From contig CAJTGD010000010.1 of assembly GCA_910575475.1 (NCBI GenBank), positions 1-64,000 of the forward strand: a stretch of 64,000 nt of DNA. The letters are read 5' to 3'. The notes beneath the pieces were generated by a model. The model saw only the letters and a list, made by a program, of their open reading frames with translations. It made no database searches and was not told the DNA's origin. Within the stretch, counting starts at the first letter, position 1; each line of letters opens with the position of its first letter. Below are positions 9,296 to 18,320 of the stretch, piece after piece. The position numbers were made by a program, and so were the translations under genes. Source of the stretch: Lachnospiraceae bacterium (GTDB taxonomy: Bacteria; Bacillota; Clostridia; Lachnospirales; Lachnospiraceae).

Positions 9296-9661
9296 TTATA
9301 TCCCTTTTTCCTGAAAGATCCGGTAAAGCTCCTCCGCCTCTTCCAGGGAGTTGTCCCAGCCGTACTCTTTCAGATCCACCTTCCAGCCTGCATCCGTCTT
9401 CCTGACCGGGACGCCCTCAGCCTCCAGGAGCTGCTTCTGCGTCTCCGGGGTCTCAAAGGCCTCTGCACCGCTTAAGATGCCTTTTGCATTCACGATCCGA
9501 TGGGCCGGCACATGCTCCCCTGCCCGCCCCCGTCTCAGAGCGGATCCCACCTGACGGGCATTGCCCGGCCTTCCGCAGAGCAAGGCGATCTGTCCATAGG
9601 ACGCTGCCCGGCCCGCAGGGATCCGCTCACATACCAGTTCCATCCGCTTATAAAAATCCAT
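9296..9661 (-). CDS. MGMT-like alkyltransferase-like (ATL) protein, active-site Cys replaced by Ala
   Basis: 121 residues match the DNA-binding C-terminal domain of O6-methylguanine methyltransferase (RIPAGRAASYGQIALLCG, GNARQVGSALRR). The acceptor motif PCHR reads PAHR here, so the protein cannot accept an alkyl group. ATL proteins with a replaced Cys bind O6-alkylguanine and flag it for nucleotide excision repair, which is the likely role. GGAATTTT precedes the ATG. It is apparently monocistronic. Confidence 0.85.
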   Translation of the reverse strand: MDFYKRMELVCERIPAGRAASYGQIALLCGRPGNARQVGSALRRGRAGEHVPAHRIVNAKGILSGAEAFETPETQKQLLEAEGVPVRKTDAGWKVDLKEYGWDNSLEEAEELYRIFQEKGI

Positions 9662-9859
9662 AAAATTCCTTTTTAATGTCTGTCATACTCCCGCAACTCC
9701 CTCACATAAGCATCTGCATTTTGCCCCCTTTCCGTAGGCGGCATTACAAACTTTCCGTTTTTTCCAACCATACCGCTGGAAATTTCTCTCCTCCACTTCT
9801 CTTTCCGTCTTTATTATATATAATATAGTACTGTATTTCAAGCATTCATATAAGGAGTT

Positions 9860-10282
9860 CTATCTCAGGAGCGCCATACACCCCGTCAGTTTATTGACCT
9901 TCTTTTTCCCCCCGCAAATTACGATCCCCAGATACTTCAATTCTGTTTCCGGAGTATCTTTCATCTTCTCTATAAACTCATCATACGTCCTGCATCCCTG
10001 AGCCAGATCTGAAAAATCCACTGCCGTCAAATCCGAAAACTCCGGTTCGTACAACTTTTCCCTGATTGTTTTGATCAATTCCGCATTCCCTTGCAAAACC
10101 GGCACCGGAAATCCGATAATTCCCAGATGTCCCTTTCCCGACCGGTCATATACATCTTCGCCTACCACCTCCGGCAACTGTTTTCCCAGCGTAATGCCCA
10201 GAATCGCCGCCGCATTTGCCATGATACCTCTCGGTAGTTTCTCATCGATCACCATGACACACTTCTCATTCTGTAAATCCAT
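9860..10282 (-). CDS. DUF2000-family protein
   Basis: 140 residues with the DUF2000 pattern: KCVMVIDEKLPRGIMANAAAILG at the N-terminus, a central HLGIIGFPVPVLQG strand and a Lys-rich end. It may belong to the peptidyl-tRNA hydrolase II-like fold, but its function is unknown. No operon partner is evident. The gene looks complete. Confidence 0.75.
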   Translation of the reverse strand: MDLQNEKCVMVIDEKLPRGIMANAAAILGITLGKQLPEVVGEDVYDRSGKGHLGIIGFPVPVLQGNAELIKTIREKLYEPEFSDLTAVDFSDLAQGCRTYDEFIEKMKDTPETELKYLGIVICGGKKKVNKLTGCMALLR

Positions 10283-10387
10283 TTCTCAGCTTCTCCTTTT
10301 CCATTTCCCATGATGTTCCAAAACACTGTTTTCTCTTTCTGAAGTCAAACACCGCGCGGCAGTCGCCAAATATACATGCAGGCATGG

Positions 10388-10911
10388 CTACCTGGCCCGT
10401 TGCTTCGCGGAAATAAACAGCCCCGCCACTGCCAGCAGGGTTCCTCCGGCTGTCATCCAGGTCACCGTCTCTCTCAAAACCAATGCAGAAGCCACAACCG
10501 TAATGACCGGAACCATAAAAAGGATTCCATAGAAAAATGTCCTGCGTGTCGTCTGGATGACCGGATACCGAAGCTGCTGATCTTTCTTGTCAGTATGGAA
10601 TAGCAGGCCCACACAAAGGCCGCCAGCACAGCCAGCAGATCTCCCAACGGGTTCAGCTCCAGTTCGGAACCGTTCAGGCTGATCATCAGGATCCCCGCCA
10701 GCGCAAAGGTCATCTCCTGCTTCCGCCCCACCCCGGCCAGCCTCTTTGGGCAGACCAGAAGCAATGCCGCAAATCCCAGTACAAAGCAGAAAAACAAAAT
10801 CTCCACAGGTTCAAAATCCACCAGCAGGAGCTTGGTGGAGATAAATGTGGTTCCCCAGATGACAATCGTAAACAACGCCGCCAGATGTCCGGCTGTTCTT
10901 TGATTTTCCAT
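10388..10911 (-). pseudogene. EamA/DMT-family permease with internal deletions and frameshift
   Basis: The N-terminus (TIVIWGTTFISTKLLL) and later helices (NPLGDLLAVLAAFVWACYSILTRKISSFG) belong to a DMT exporter, but about two helices are missing between FALAG and the NGSELELNP segment. The frame then shifts and resumes as QTTRRTFFYGILFMVPV joined to ITVVASALVLRETVTWMTAGGTLLAVAGLF, the last two helices. At about 175 residues versus 290-300 it is not functional. It follows the AraC gene at 11001-11717, its probable regulator. Confidence 0.8.
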
Positions 10912-11000
10912 GATTTCTACCATCCTTTTTCCATATTGCGGCGGCCCGCCTTGCAGTGTCCTCAGCAATTAACGATCCTGACCTGCAGACCGCACAGCGA

Positions 11001-11717
11001 TCAGCTGTCTGCACGGTCTGCCGTGAAAATGTCACGGTAAATTCCCGGCGCAAGCCCGATGAATTGATTGAAATAATTCGTAAAATGGCTCTGATCCGAA
11101 AATCCTGTCTCTATGGCAGCCTCCACAGGCGGCATCCCTCCTGCCAGAAGTTTTTTGGCTTCGTGAATGCGGACCATCTCCAGGTAACGGTATGGCGTGA
11201 CTCCCTTTGACTTCGTAAATGCACGGAGCAGCGTGGATTTGCTCAGCCCCGCGCAGCGGCAGATCTGTTCCAGACAGATTCGTTCTTTATAATGCTGTTC
11301 CATGTATGCGCATGCCTGCCCGATCTCCCTCCAGCACTCCGGTATACATCTTTCAAAGGGCTGTCCCCACCTTTGGATCAGCAGAGAGATCAAAAACCAC
11401 AGCGCTTCCTCTTTTCCAAAGCCGCCGGTTCCCGTCATAACCATCTCATGCAGCAGGCACATACAGCATCCTGCTTCCTCATCCTGGATGACATTCTCCG
11501 AAAAACCAGGAAGCGCCTTCCTGCCGGTGACCTCCTCCGCCAGATCCAGCATGGCCTCCCTGTCCCTGCAGGAAAGCCTGCGCTGCCCGGACTCCACAAG
11601 CCCAATGACATAATGCTCATGGAAATGGTTCGGAAATGCCTGTACGATCCCTTCAAAACGATAGGCTTCTACTCTCAGCTCCTCATCAAATACTGCGGTC
11701 CTTGTTTCTTTTTTCAT
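11001..11717 (-). CDS. AraC-family regulator with shortened cupin domain
   Basis: The C-terminal AraC HTH is intact (ICLEQICRCAGLSKSTLLRAFTKSKG and AAIETGFSDQSHFTNYF). The N-terminal sensor starts normally (HFHEHYVIGLVESGQRRLSCRDRE) but then jumps to AMLDLAEEVTGRKALPGF, skipping the beta-barrel strands usually present (roughly 40 residues). The deletion keeps the frame, so a 238-residue protein may still bind DNA without sensing. GGAGGGG precedes the ATG. It lies upstream of the broken EamA gene. Confidence 0.75.
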   Translation of the reverse strand: MKKETRTAVFDEELRVEAYRFEGIVQAFPNHFHEHYVIGLVESGQRRLSCRDREAMLDLAEEVTGRKALPGFSENVIQDEEAGCCMCLLHEMVMTGTGGFGKEEALWFLISLLIQRWGQPFERCIPECWREIGQACAYMEQHYKERICLEQICRCAGLSKSTLLRAFTKSKGVTPYRYLEMVRIHEAKKLLAGGMPPVEAAIETGFSDQSHFTNYFNQFIGLAPGIYRDIFTADRADS

Positions 11718-11859
11718 AGCAGATCCCCTCCATGATTGCAGTTCATTTTCAAACTCCGCTGACTGCCGACACAGACATTGTACCTCTGATTCCGAACCGC
11801 GTCTTGTAAAATATCTTCACTTTTCACCTTTCGGTAAAAAATCGTGAACGATTTAATGT

Positions 11860-12790
11860 CTACCCTTTCACAACCCCCACCGTCTTCAGTTTCCGGACCG
11901 GTGTCACCAGATCCGACTGCTGCGCCATCACCTGGTCGATGTCTTTATAAGCAAATCTGCACTCCTCCGCGACATCGTTTTTCTTCCGCTTTCCAAGCAC
12001 AACGCCTCGTTCCTTCAGATCCACCATCACCTTTTCGATGGAAAACTCCTTCATTGCCCCGGACCTGGAGTAATTCCTGCCCGCACCGTGGGAAGAGCTG
12101 CAGAAGGTTTCCGGATTCCCTTTCCCTTCCACTACATAGCTGTAGGAGCCCATTGCCCCAGGTATCACAGCCATTTCCCCTTCGCGCACCCTGGTAGCGC
12201 CTTTGCGGTGCACCCACACATTTGCGCGGTAATGATTTTCCAAAGCCGCATAATTGTGATGGCAGTTGATCTCCTCCCCAAACTCTACGGTAAGCCCTGC
12301 ATGCTTCCCAATCAGTTCTTTCACAATCCTGCAGGTTTTTTCCAGCATACGCTTCCGGTTCTCAAAGGCATAATCCATGGACAGGTTCATCCAACGGATA
12401 TACTGCTGCCCCTCCTCTGTCTGTACCGGCAGAAATGCCAGGCGGTATTCCTCCTTCACCTCACTGTACCATCTCCGGTTCAGTTCATTTGCCTTCTTAT
12501 GAAAATAATCGCAGACCGATTTTCCCAGATGACGGCTCCCGGAGTGGATCATGATGCACAGATATCCGTCCTGATTCTCCTGCAGCTCGATAAAATGATT
12601 GCCTCCTCCCAAGCTTCCCAGCTGGAAATATCCGTCCTCAATCAGCGGCAGGAGCTCCGCGTCCGCTTCATATTTCTCCATCTCCTGCTTCGCCCGGTCC
12701 AGCACCTGGGACTCCTGGCTCTTCTGGAGGCAATGGATCAGCATAAAGCCATACGCTTGGATCTGAGGAGCTCCCGCCATGGAACCGAGA
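11860..12790 (-). pseudogene. RtcB-family RNA ligase, N-terminal part missing
   Basis: The C-terminal two thirds of RtcB are clear: LGSLGGGNHFIELQ, MIHSGSRHLGK, FGEEINCHHNYA, the Arg/Lys-rich RKGATR loop, VIPGAMGSYSYVVEGKGN and the guanylylation-region SSSHGAGRNYSR. Upstream of about 12790 no RtcB sequence follows; the first metal-binding segment (family motif VGVDIGCGM) is absent and the DNA passes into a WYL gene on the other strand. RtcB seals 2',3'-cyclic phosphate RNA ends and needs the missing Asp/Cys ligands, so this copy is probably dead. Confidence 0.78.
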
Positions 12791-12836
12791 GCGCCGCGGA
12801 ATGCATCCCGCTGCAGGTCTTTATCAGCACCCGGAG

Positions 12837-13986
12837 CGGCCGCCGGTTCCTGTGCAGATATCTCCGAAGGAGCCGGAGGCTCACCTGCTTCCGTCTGGAC
12901 GCGGTCAAGCAGGTAACGCTGCTGGAGACGGCCGAAGACTACGATACACTGCTGGACCAGCTGAACCGGAACCGCCAAAACTTCTGGGGCGTATCCTTCC
13001 AGGGAGGGGAGGGACACCGGCTGGATACCCTGTCTATGACCCTGCAGGTGCTGCGGCATCTGCTGTCCGTCCAAAGCGCCCTTACCCTGCAGGATATCCG
13101 CGCCCGAACCTATCGGGAAGGCTTTGAAGAGAGCCTGCTCTCCATCATTTCGAAAATCGAGAGCGGCGCCTGGAATTTATTCGAAAGGGACGGCAGTCTC
13201 TACATTTCCAGACTTGGCGGGACGTTTCTGACGCCCCTTTCCGCCCTGGAAAAATCCTACTTAAAAGCCTTATTATTGGATCCCCGCATCGGATTATTCC
13301 TGGATCAGAACCAGCTGGAAGCCCTGCGTGACATGCTCTCCTCTGTCCCTCCGCTCTGGCGCCCGGAGCAGTTCTATTACTACGACCGTTTTACGGACGG
13401 CGATCCCTGGGAGTAGGAAGGCTACCGCCATTGCTTCCGGACACTGCTCCAGGCACAGAAAGGCCAGGAGTTTGTGGATATCGACTACGTTTCTCCGGGC
13501 GCGAACCGCATTCACCACATGTATGTCCCTGCCCGGCTGGAATATTCCGTAAAAAATGACAAGTTCCGCCTGCTGGCTTTGAAACCCTCCAAACACGGCA
13601 GAATGAAGCTGGAACTCCTGAACCTTTCCCGGATCCGGCGTGTCCGCCCTGTGGGGAGAACGCTTTCCTCCACTATTGACCTGAATGCGCTGATCCGGAA
13701 TTCCTACTATAAAGAACCGGTAACGCTGCGCATCGTCAACCGGCGCAATGCCCTGGAACGGACCATGCTGCATTTTGCCAACTACGAAAAAAATACCACA
13801 AAAATAGATGAGGACACCTATGAATGCCTCATCTATTATAATCAGAATATGGAGACGGAACTGCTGATCGAGGTTCTCTCCTTCGGTCCCATGCTGACCG
13901 TAATCGGGAACGAACGGTTTCTCTGCAGCCTGAAAGCCAGGCTCCGGCGGCAGAAAAACTGCATCATTCGGCCATCTGGCCAATGA
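12837..13986 (+). pseudogene. WYL-domain regulator(s), fused and interrupted by an in-frame amber codon
   Basis: Two WYL-protein pieces lie in one frame. A C-terminal WYL tail (LTCFRLDAVKQVTLLE) is joined near 13010-13030 to a second regulator with its HTH part (LTLQDIRARTYREGF) and WYL core. At 13414-13416 a TAG interrupts the frame where the family continues (DGDPWE-stop-EGYRHCFRTLLQA). The frame then stays open to 13986 with a normal end. The upstream end is fused to the RtcB gene, so one deletion removed both divergent 5' ends. WYL regulators often accompany RNA-repair genes, which fits the pairing. Confidence 0.75.
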
Positions 13987-13994
13987 ATCGTTTT

Positions 13995-15386
13995 TTATTC
14001 CAGACCTTCCGCTTCCTTCTTCGCCTTATCCCTTGCAACCAGCCTTGCCCTGACTGCGTCCATATATCCCGGCTTATCCAGGTCATACAGCGCCAGCGGG
14101 ATGATACCGATCAGGAATACGATACCGGGCAGTAAGTTTGCCGCCAGGTTGATCCCGGTCTGTACATGCTCTGTGATCTCTCCGCCGCCGACATATCCGA
14201 ATGCACCCATGACTAACAGGAATACGGAGTTTGCGATCGCAGTCGCGATCTTGATCGCGGTTCCCTGGAAGGAGAATGCCATACCGTCATTTCTGTAACC
14301 ATACTTGTCATCAAAATCATCAATGGCATCTACCATCATACCGGCGCCGCAGGGACCTGCGATATATCCGGTTCCATAGATGACCATGCATACAAAGTTA
14401 AACGGAATACTCGTTGACGGTCCGAAATACAGCAGGATCAGAGCCGCGCCCTGGATGATCATGGAGATGATTCCGGTCTTGCGTCTGCCGAGCTTCTCAC
14501 AAACCTTCGGCGCAAACGGCATTACGATCGTTCCGACTGCCATCTGCATCATCATAAATACGGAGATCAGCGCGTAATTTCCTACACAGTGCATATAGAA
14601 GAATACTGCCACGGAAATACGTCCCAGGATACCAAACATATTGAAAAATGAATACATCATTGCACATAACAGGTTCTTGTTCCGGAATACCAGCTTGAGA
14701 CCGTCGCTGACCTTGCCCTGGTCTTCCTTCTTTACCGTGATCTGCTCCTTCGATAATACGGCAACGGCCCAGAACATCGGCAGCGCGATAAATGCCAGAA
14801 GCGTTGCGGCTCCCCGATACCCGGCAGCCTGGTCGCCCTTACCGATCCAGAGTACCAGGTTCAGCACGAACAGGTTCAGTATGATCTGTCCGATCGTCAT
14901 ACCCATCATCTGCGCCGCGTTCAGCTTGTTGATCTCTTTTGGGTCACGGGTCATAACAGTCGGCAGTGCCAGATATGGTACATTTGTCATCGTGTATGCC
15001 ATCCCCAGCAAAATATAGGTCGCATAAGCATAGACCAGCTTTGCGGTACCTCCAAATCCCGGAACGGTAAATGTCAGGATCGTAAAGATTACCAAAAACG
15101 GCGCCCCGATAAAAATGTATGGACGGAAACGTCCCCATTTTGTATGGGTTCTTTCCATCAGCGTTCCCATCATCGGATCATTGATTCCATCCCAGATCTT
15201 CGCGATCAGCATCAGCATCGCGACAGCCCCGACACCCAGTCCGAATACATCCGTATAGAAAATGGACAGATAGGTGCTGACCATCGTCCATGACAGCTGG
15301 GATGCGAAGTTACCCAAACCATATACAAAATAGTTTGCAAAGGACAATGGCTTTGTGCCATATTGGTTTATATTTGTGTTACTCAT
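13995..15386 (-). CDS. GPH-family (MFS_2) sodium/proton symporter
   Basis: 463 residues with about 12 hydrophobic segments and the GPH signature: YGLGNFASQLSW at the start, IAKIWDGINDPMMGTLMERTHTKWGRFRPYI in loop 2-3, and NVPYLALPTVMTRDPKE. GPH carriers import glycosides, pentosides, hexuronides and related solutes with a cation. The start after AGAAGGAGGG is preferred over upstream alternatives. It follows the FMN reductase at 15467 by 80 bp in the same direction, so it may import that reductase's substrate. Complete and undamaged. Confidence 0.88.
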   Translation of the reverse strand: MSNTNINQYGTKPLSFANYFVYGLGNFASQLSWTMVSTYLSIFYTDVFGLGVGAVAMLMLIAKIWDGINDPMMGTLMERTHTKWGRFRPYIFIGAPFLVIFTILTFTVPGFGGTAKLVYAYATYILLGMAYTMTNVPYLALPTVMTRDPKEINKLNAAQMMGMTIGQIILNLFVLNLVLWIGKGDQAAGYRGAATLLAFIALPMFWAVAVLSKEQITVKKEDQGKVSDGLKLVFRNKNLLCAMMYSFFNMFGILGRISVAVFFYMHCVGNYALISVFMMMQMAVGTIVMPFAPKVCEKLGRRKTGIISMIIQGAALILLYFGPSTSIPFNFVCMVIYGTGYIAGPCGAGMMVDAIDDFDDKYGYRNDGMAFSFQGTAIKIATAIANSVFLLVMGAFGYVGGGEITEHVQTGINLAANLLPGIVFLIGIIPLALYDLDKPGYMDAVRARLVARDKAKKEAEGLE

Positions 15387-15466
15387 AACGCCCTCCTTCT
15401 CATGTTTTCTCAAAAATCTTCTCATTCGTCTCTTATGGCCAATTTGCACAGCAAATGGATCGCCTG

Positions 15467-16429
15467 TTACATATTCGCAATCGTTTCTTCGAATTTTTCG
15501 TATTTCTCCATCATCTTCGGCAGCGTCTCTTTATTCGCGACCAGCTTCGGCACACAGACCTTGATCATATTCTGAATCTCATTATAGTGCTCGTAGATTC
15601 CAATGTTCGTATTCCGTGCACGCGCGATCTCCTGCTCGGACCACTCTACCTTCACCTTGTTGCCGTCCACAGACAGATCTCCCCAGATACCGCAGATCGG
15701 GCATTCCACATGGGTGGTTCCGTTCATACTGAGCAACGGGTTATGGCATACCGGGCACACGCCTTCTTCTCCAACCCAGGTGTCCACTTCGTCATATGGC
15801 TTTCCGAGGGATTCCGCCACGGCCTTTCCCAGCTCCGCGCATTTTTTCATCAGCTCCGGGTCAAACAGCGGATGTCCGGTCCTGCCCTGATCGTATGCAT
15901 CCACATGTCCGACGCATTTCATGCAAAAGGAAAAGCTGAACAGATCCAGCATCGGAAGCCCCAAGGATACCCAGTTGTGGGTCTGCGCCCCGCCGACTGA
16001 AATATAGCCTGTATAGCGGTCTTTGAAATATCTCGGATCCAGTTCCGGCTTGCCTGCCTCGATCCGCTTCTTGTTCTCTTCGATCAATGCCGCCCGGTCA
16101 TGGGACGGTCCGAAACGGTCCACAAAATTCTTAAACTGTCCTACAATGCCCACCGCATAGACCGGCGCGCCGATGATGATCCCGTCCGCGTCCAGACATG
16201 CCTCCTCCAGAATGTGATAATCATCCTTCATACAGCAGTGGATCTCTGTCTCCCCTTTGTCGCGCAGGCGGCTGCAGTAGTCGCAGGCACGGCAGTGTCC
16301 GATGTCCATGCGCACCGTATTGATAAACTGTACCTCTGCCCCGGCAGCCTTTGCCGCGAACAGAGCCTCCTTCACCATCACATCGCTGCGCTGGTTCCTT
16401 CTTCCAAAGGAAATTCCTAATACTTTCAT
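15467..16429 (-). CDS. Flavodoxin-fold FMN reductase with C-terminal zinc ribbon (paralogue)
   Basis: 320 residues, same layout as the protein at 6424-7368: KVLGISFGRRNQRSD phosphate loop, CRACDYC cluster, GAPVYAVGIVGQFKNFVDRFG flavin-binding loop, then CPVCHNP and CPICGIWG at the C-terminus as a probable zinc ribbon. It precedes the GPH transporter gene in a probable two-gene operon. Unlike the first copy it has no adjacent flavoprotein or iron-sulfur partner. Start follows GATGGAGGT. The reduced substrate is unknown. Confidence 0.8.
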   Translation of the reverse strand: MKVLGISFGRRNQRSDVMVKEALFAAKAAGAEVQFINTVRMDIGHCRACDYCSRLRDKGETEIHCCMKDDYHILEEACLDADGIIIGAPVYAVGIVGQFKNFVDRFGPSHDRAALIEENKKRIEAGKPELDPRYFKDRYTGYISVGGAQTHNWVSLGLPMLDLFSFSFCMKCVGHVDAYDQGRTGHPLFDPELMKKCAELGKAVAESLGKPYDEVDTWVGEEGVCPVCHNPLLSMNGTTHVECPICGIWGDLSVDGNKVKVEWSEQEIARARNTNIGIYEHYNEIQNMIKVCVPKLVANKETLPKMMEKYEKFEETIANM

Positions 16430-16544
16430 GTTCTACCTCCATCGTTCTTTTGTTTTATGAGGATAGTTTACATATTTTTTAGAATTTCCGCTTCTCTGTG
16501 AGTCTCTTAATACGGTATCAATTTTGGTCACTTCTTTTCCGCAT

Positions 16545-16590
16545 AAAAAAGCCAGGACAAAAAACATATCACATTTTTTGTCCCGGCCTT
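16545..16590 (-). terminator. Intrinsic terminator of hipBA
   Basis: Stem GCCGGGACAAAAAA / TTTTTTGTCCTGGC on the minus strand followed by a T run, 15 bp past the hipA stop codon. Confidence 0.85.
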
Positions 16591-16604
16591 GAAAGCTTCA
16601 ATGT

Positions 16605-17864
16605 TTAAATTGTTTCGAACGCAGGCCGCATATATTCTATCGCGCCTCTGCTCAATCCCTGTGCCTGAGCCATTGGCTGCCAATTTTCTTTTACGGTTTT
16701 ACGGATCTCCATTACCATTTTTTCCGCCTCTGTTTTTTTTAATCCATAAAATCCCGCTGTTTCCACTGCCAGCTCATAATCGATCGTACTGTCCTGTTCA
16801 CTGACATTCAGTGATAAGCAATCTCCATATATACAAGGATTTACATCATATAACGGTGACAGCCTCCATCCCCTTTCACTCAGTATAAAACCATGATTCC
16901 GCAAATGGTCGTCTGTGTTAGATACCGCCATATTAAATACAACCCGTTTCCATAATTCTGTCAGATCCGCATTCGGCAAGGCTCCGTATTCCCGGATAAA
17001 TGACGCAATGTCCAGGTAACCCGTTCCGTCCACACCGGAAGCTCCGTCTGTTTTTCCAAGCAATGTCATAGCCGAAGCGAAATGAATCCGTTTTTCTCCG
17101 TTTCGATCAAAGCGTTTTACCAGAAAAGTACTTCCACATTTGGAAAATGTCTCTAATTTTGCATCCGGTACGTTCAATCCGCATTTTTTTGCCAGTTCAT
17201 GAACCACCATTTCCCACGCTCCGGCATTGTATTCATCATGCTTTGACGGAAACTTTGCGATCCAAAGAGCCCCGTCCGGCGCCTGAACCGTTGCTTTCGG
17301 CCTTGCACCGCCCAGGGAAGAGCCCGGCGCCAGCAATTGGTTCAGCCATTTTTCTTCCAATCCACTCTCATCATTTTCAAATGCGATCGACGCGGACTCC
17401 AGCTTACGAAGAGTGGTCCAGGGCGGCGTTGCCAGCTCCTGATCATTGGATAAAAAAGGACCACCTTCCTGCTCTGCAAACCGCAGCGCCCCCATTCTGG
17501 ATTGATCGTATACCCCCAACAGAAAATCCAGCTCACCGAGCTGCCTGGGTTTTCTTTTCTCCCGACGCGCGTTGATGGCTTCTCTTCGTTTCATCAGCAG
17601 CCTTCCCCACCTGTCCGGACAGGAATCCGCAAAAATTCCAAACATGGATTTATCCAGCGGTGCATACTGCCGTCCTGAATACAGGGCCAAATCCGGATCC
17701 AGCAGCATATGAAACCTTGATTTTAAGAGCCAGTCTTCCTCATATGCGAATGAGTATACCTGCTTTCCCCGTTGCCCGCCTGCGTACAGCTTCCCAATCA
17801 GAAGCGGTTCGCCCTCAGGCCAATCCGCATACACAAAGATTTCTTTCTGCCGGTCAGCAGTCAT
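16605..17864 (-). CDS. hipA: HipA-family serine/threonine kinase toxin
   Basis: 419 residues. The N-terminal HipA subdomain (IGKLYAGGQRGKQVYSFAYEEDWL) is followed by the kinase core: a PGSSLGGARPKA glycine loop, WIAKFPSK with the ATP-binding Lys, FLVKRFDRN, and the catalytic SNTDDHLRNHGF plus LSPLYDVNP metal loop. All key residues seen in active HipA are present. HipA phosphorylates glutamyl-tRNA synthetase or other targets and drives persistence. The gene overlaps hipB by 4 bp (ATGA), giving translational coupling. Nothing suggests decay. Confidence 0.92.
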   Translation of the reverse strand: MTADRQKEIFVYADWPEGEPLLIGKLYAGGQRGKQVYSFAYEEDWLLKSRFHMLLDPDLALYSGRQYAPLDKSMFGIFADSCPDRWGRLLMKRREAINARREKRKPRQLGELDFLLGVYDQSRMGALRFAEQEGGPFLSNDQELATPPWTTLRKLESASIAFENDESGLEEKWLNQLLAPGSSLGGARPKATVQAPDGALWIAKFPSKHDEYNAGAWEMVVHELAKKCGLNVPDAKLETFSKCGSTFLVKRFDRNGEKRIHFASAMTLLGKTDGASGVDGTGYLDIASFIREYGALPNADLTELWKRVVFNMAVSNTDDHLRNHGFILSERGWRLSPLYDVNPCIYGDCLSLNVSEQDSTIDYELAVETAGFYGLKKTEAEKMVMEIRKTVKENWQPMAQAQGLSRGAIEYMRPAFETI

Positions 17865-18184
17865 ATCCGTTCCTCCTTTGGCGCCCTCTTTCTTATCATC
17901 AGTCCTAAGTCCTGCAGCTTACGTCCCAGTTCATCATCCTTTGCTATGAGGAGCAGATCCCGGTCCATCCCATTCAAGGCATGAAGGACTGCCGCATAGT
18001 TTCCAATGGAAACGGAGGGTGAACCTTTTTCTACCGAACACAATGTAGCTCTGCTGATTCCTGCCCTTTCCGCCACAAGCTCCGCAGATATTCTCCTCCG
18101 AAGTCTTGCCAGCTTGATCTGTTCTCCCATCTGTTCCAAGACCTTCCGGGTATCCGGCATGATCACAACACTTTTTTTACTCAT
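17861..18184 (-). CDS. hipB: HipB-like XRE antitoxin
   Basis: 107 residues from the ATG that follows GGAGGGTATC. An XRE helix-turn-helix occupies about 15-70 (QIKLARLRRRISAELVAERAGISRATLCSVEKGSPSVSIGNYAAVLHAL). It is the first gene of the hipBA pair and should both neutralise HipA and repress the operon from the AT-rich promoter just upstream. The C-terminus is short and basic. Confidence 0.9.
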   Translation of the reverse strand: MSKKSVVIMPDTRKVLEQMGEQIKLARLRRRISAELVAERAGISRATLCSVEKGSPSVSIGNYAAVLHALNGMDRDLLLIAKDDELGRKLQDLGLMIRKRAPKEERI

Positions 18185-18226
18185 GATACCCTCCATCTCT
18201 TTTATATCATTTATATAACATAAAAT

Positions 18227-18255
18227 ATATTATTCTATTTTTATATTTTTGTCAA
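18227..18255 (-). promoter_or_regulatory. hipBA sigma-A promoter
   Basis: TTGACA, 17-bp spacer, TAATAT on the minus strand, about 40 bp upstream of hipB. The surrounding AT-rich stretch contains short palindromic runs that could bind HipB. Confidence 0.75.
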
Positions 18256-18320
18256 TTTTTATAAGCATTATGCTTATCACCAGCATACTCTGTAACTTAT
18301 CACCTGCAATAATCCCTTTG

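Noticed and set aside
11860..13074. Single 404-residue RtcB protein including an N-terminal extension
   Set aside because: The first about 95 residues are the antisense of the WYL gene and not RtcB sequence; the real N-terminus is missing.
13414..13416. In-frame TAG as a recoded (pyrrolysine or suppressed) codon
   Set aside because: No pyl genes or suppressor tRNA are visible, and the same gene also has a fusion breakpoint, so ordinary decay is simpler.
16605..18184. HipBA as a phage or mobile-element marker
   Set aside because: HipBA pairs are frequent in chromosomes; no integrase or attachment site is adjacent.
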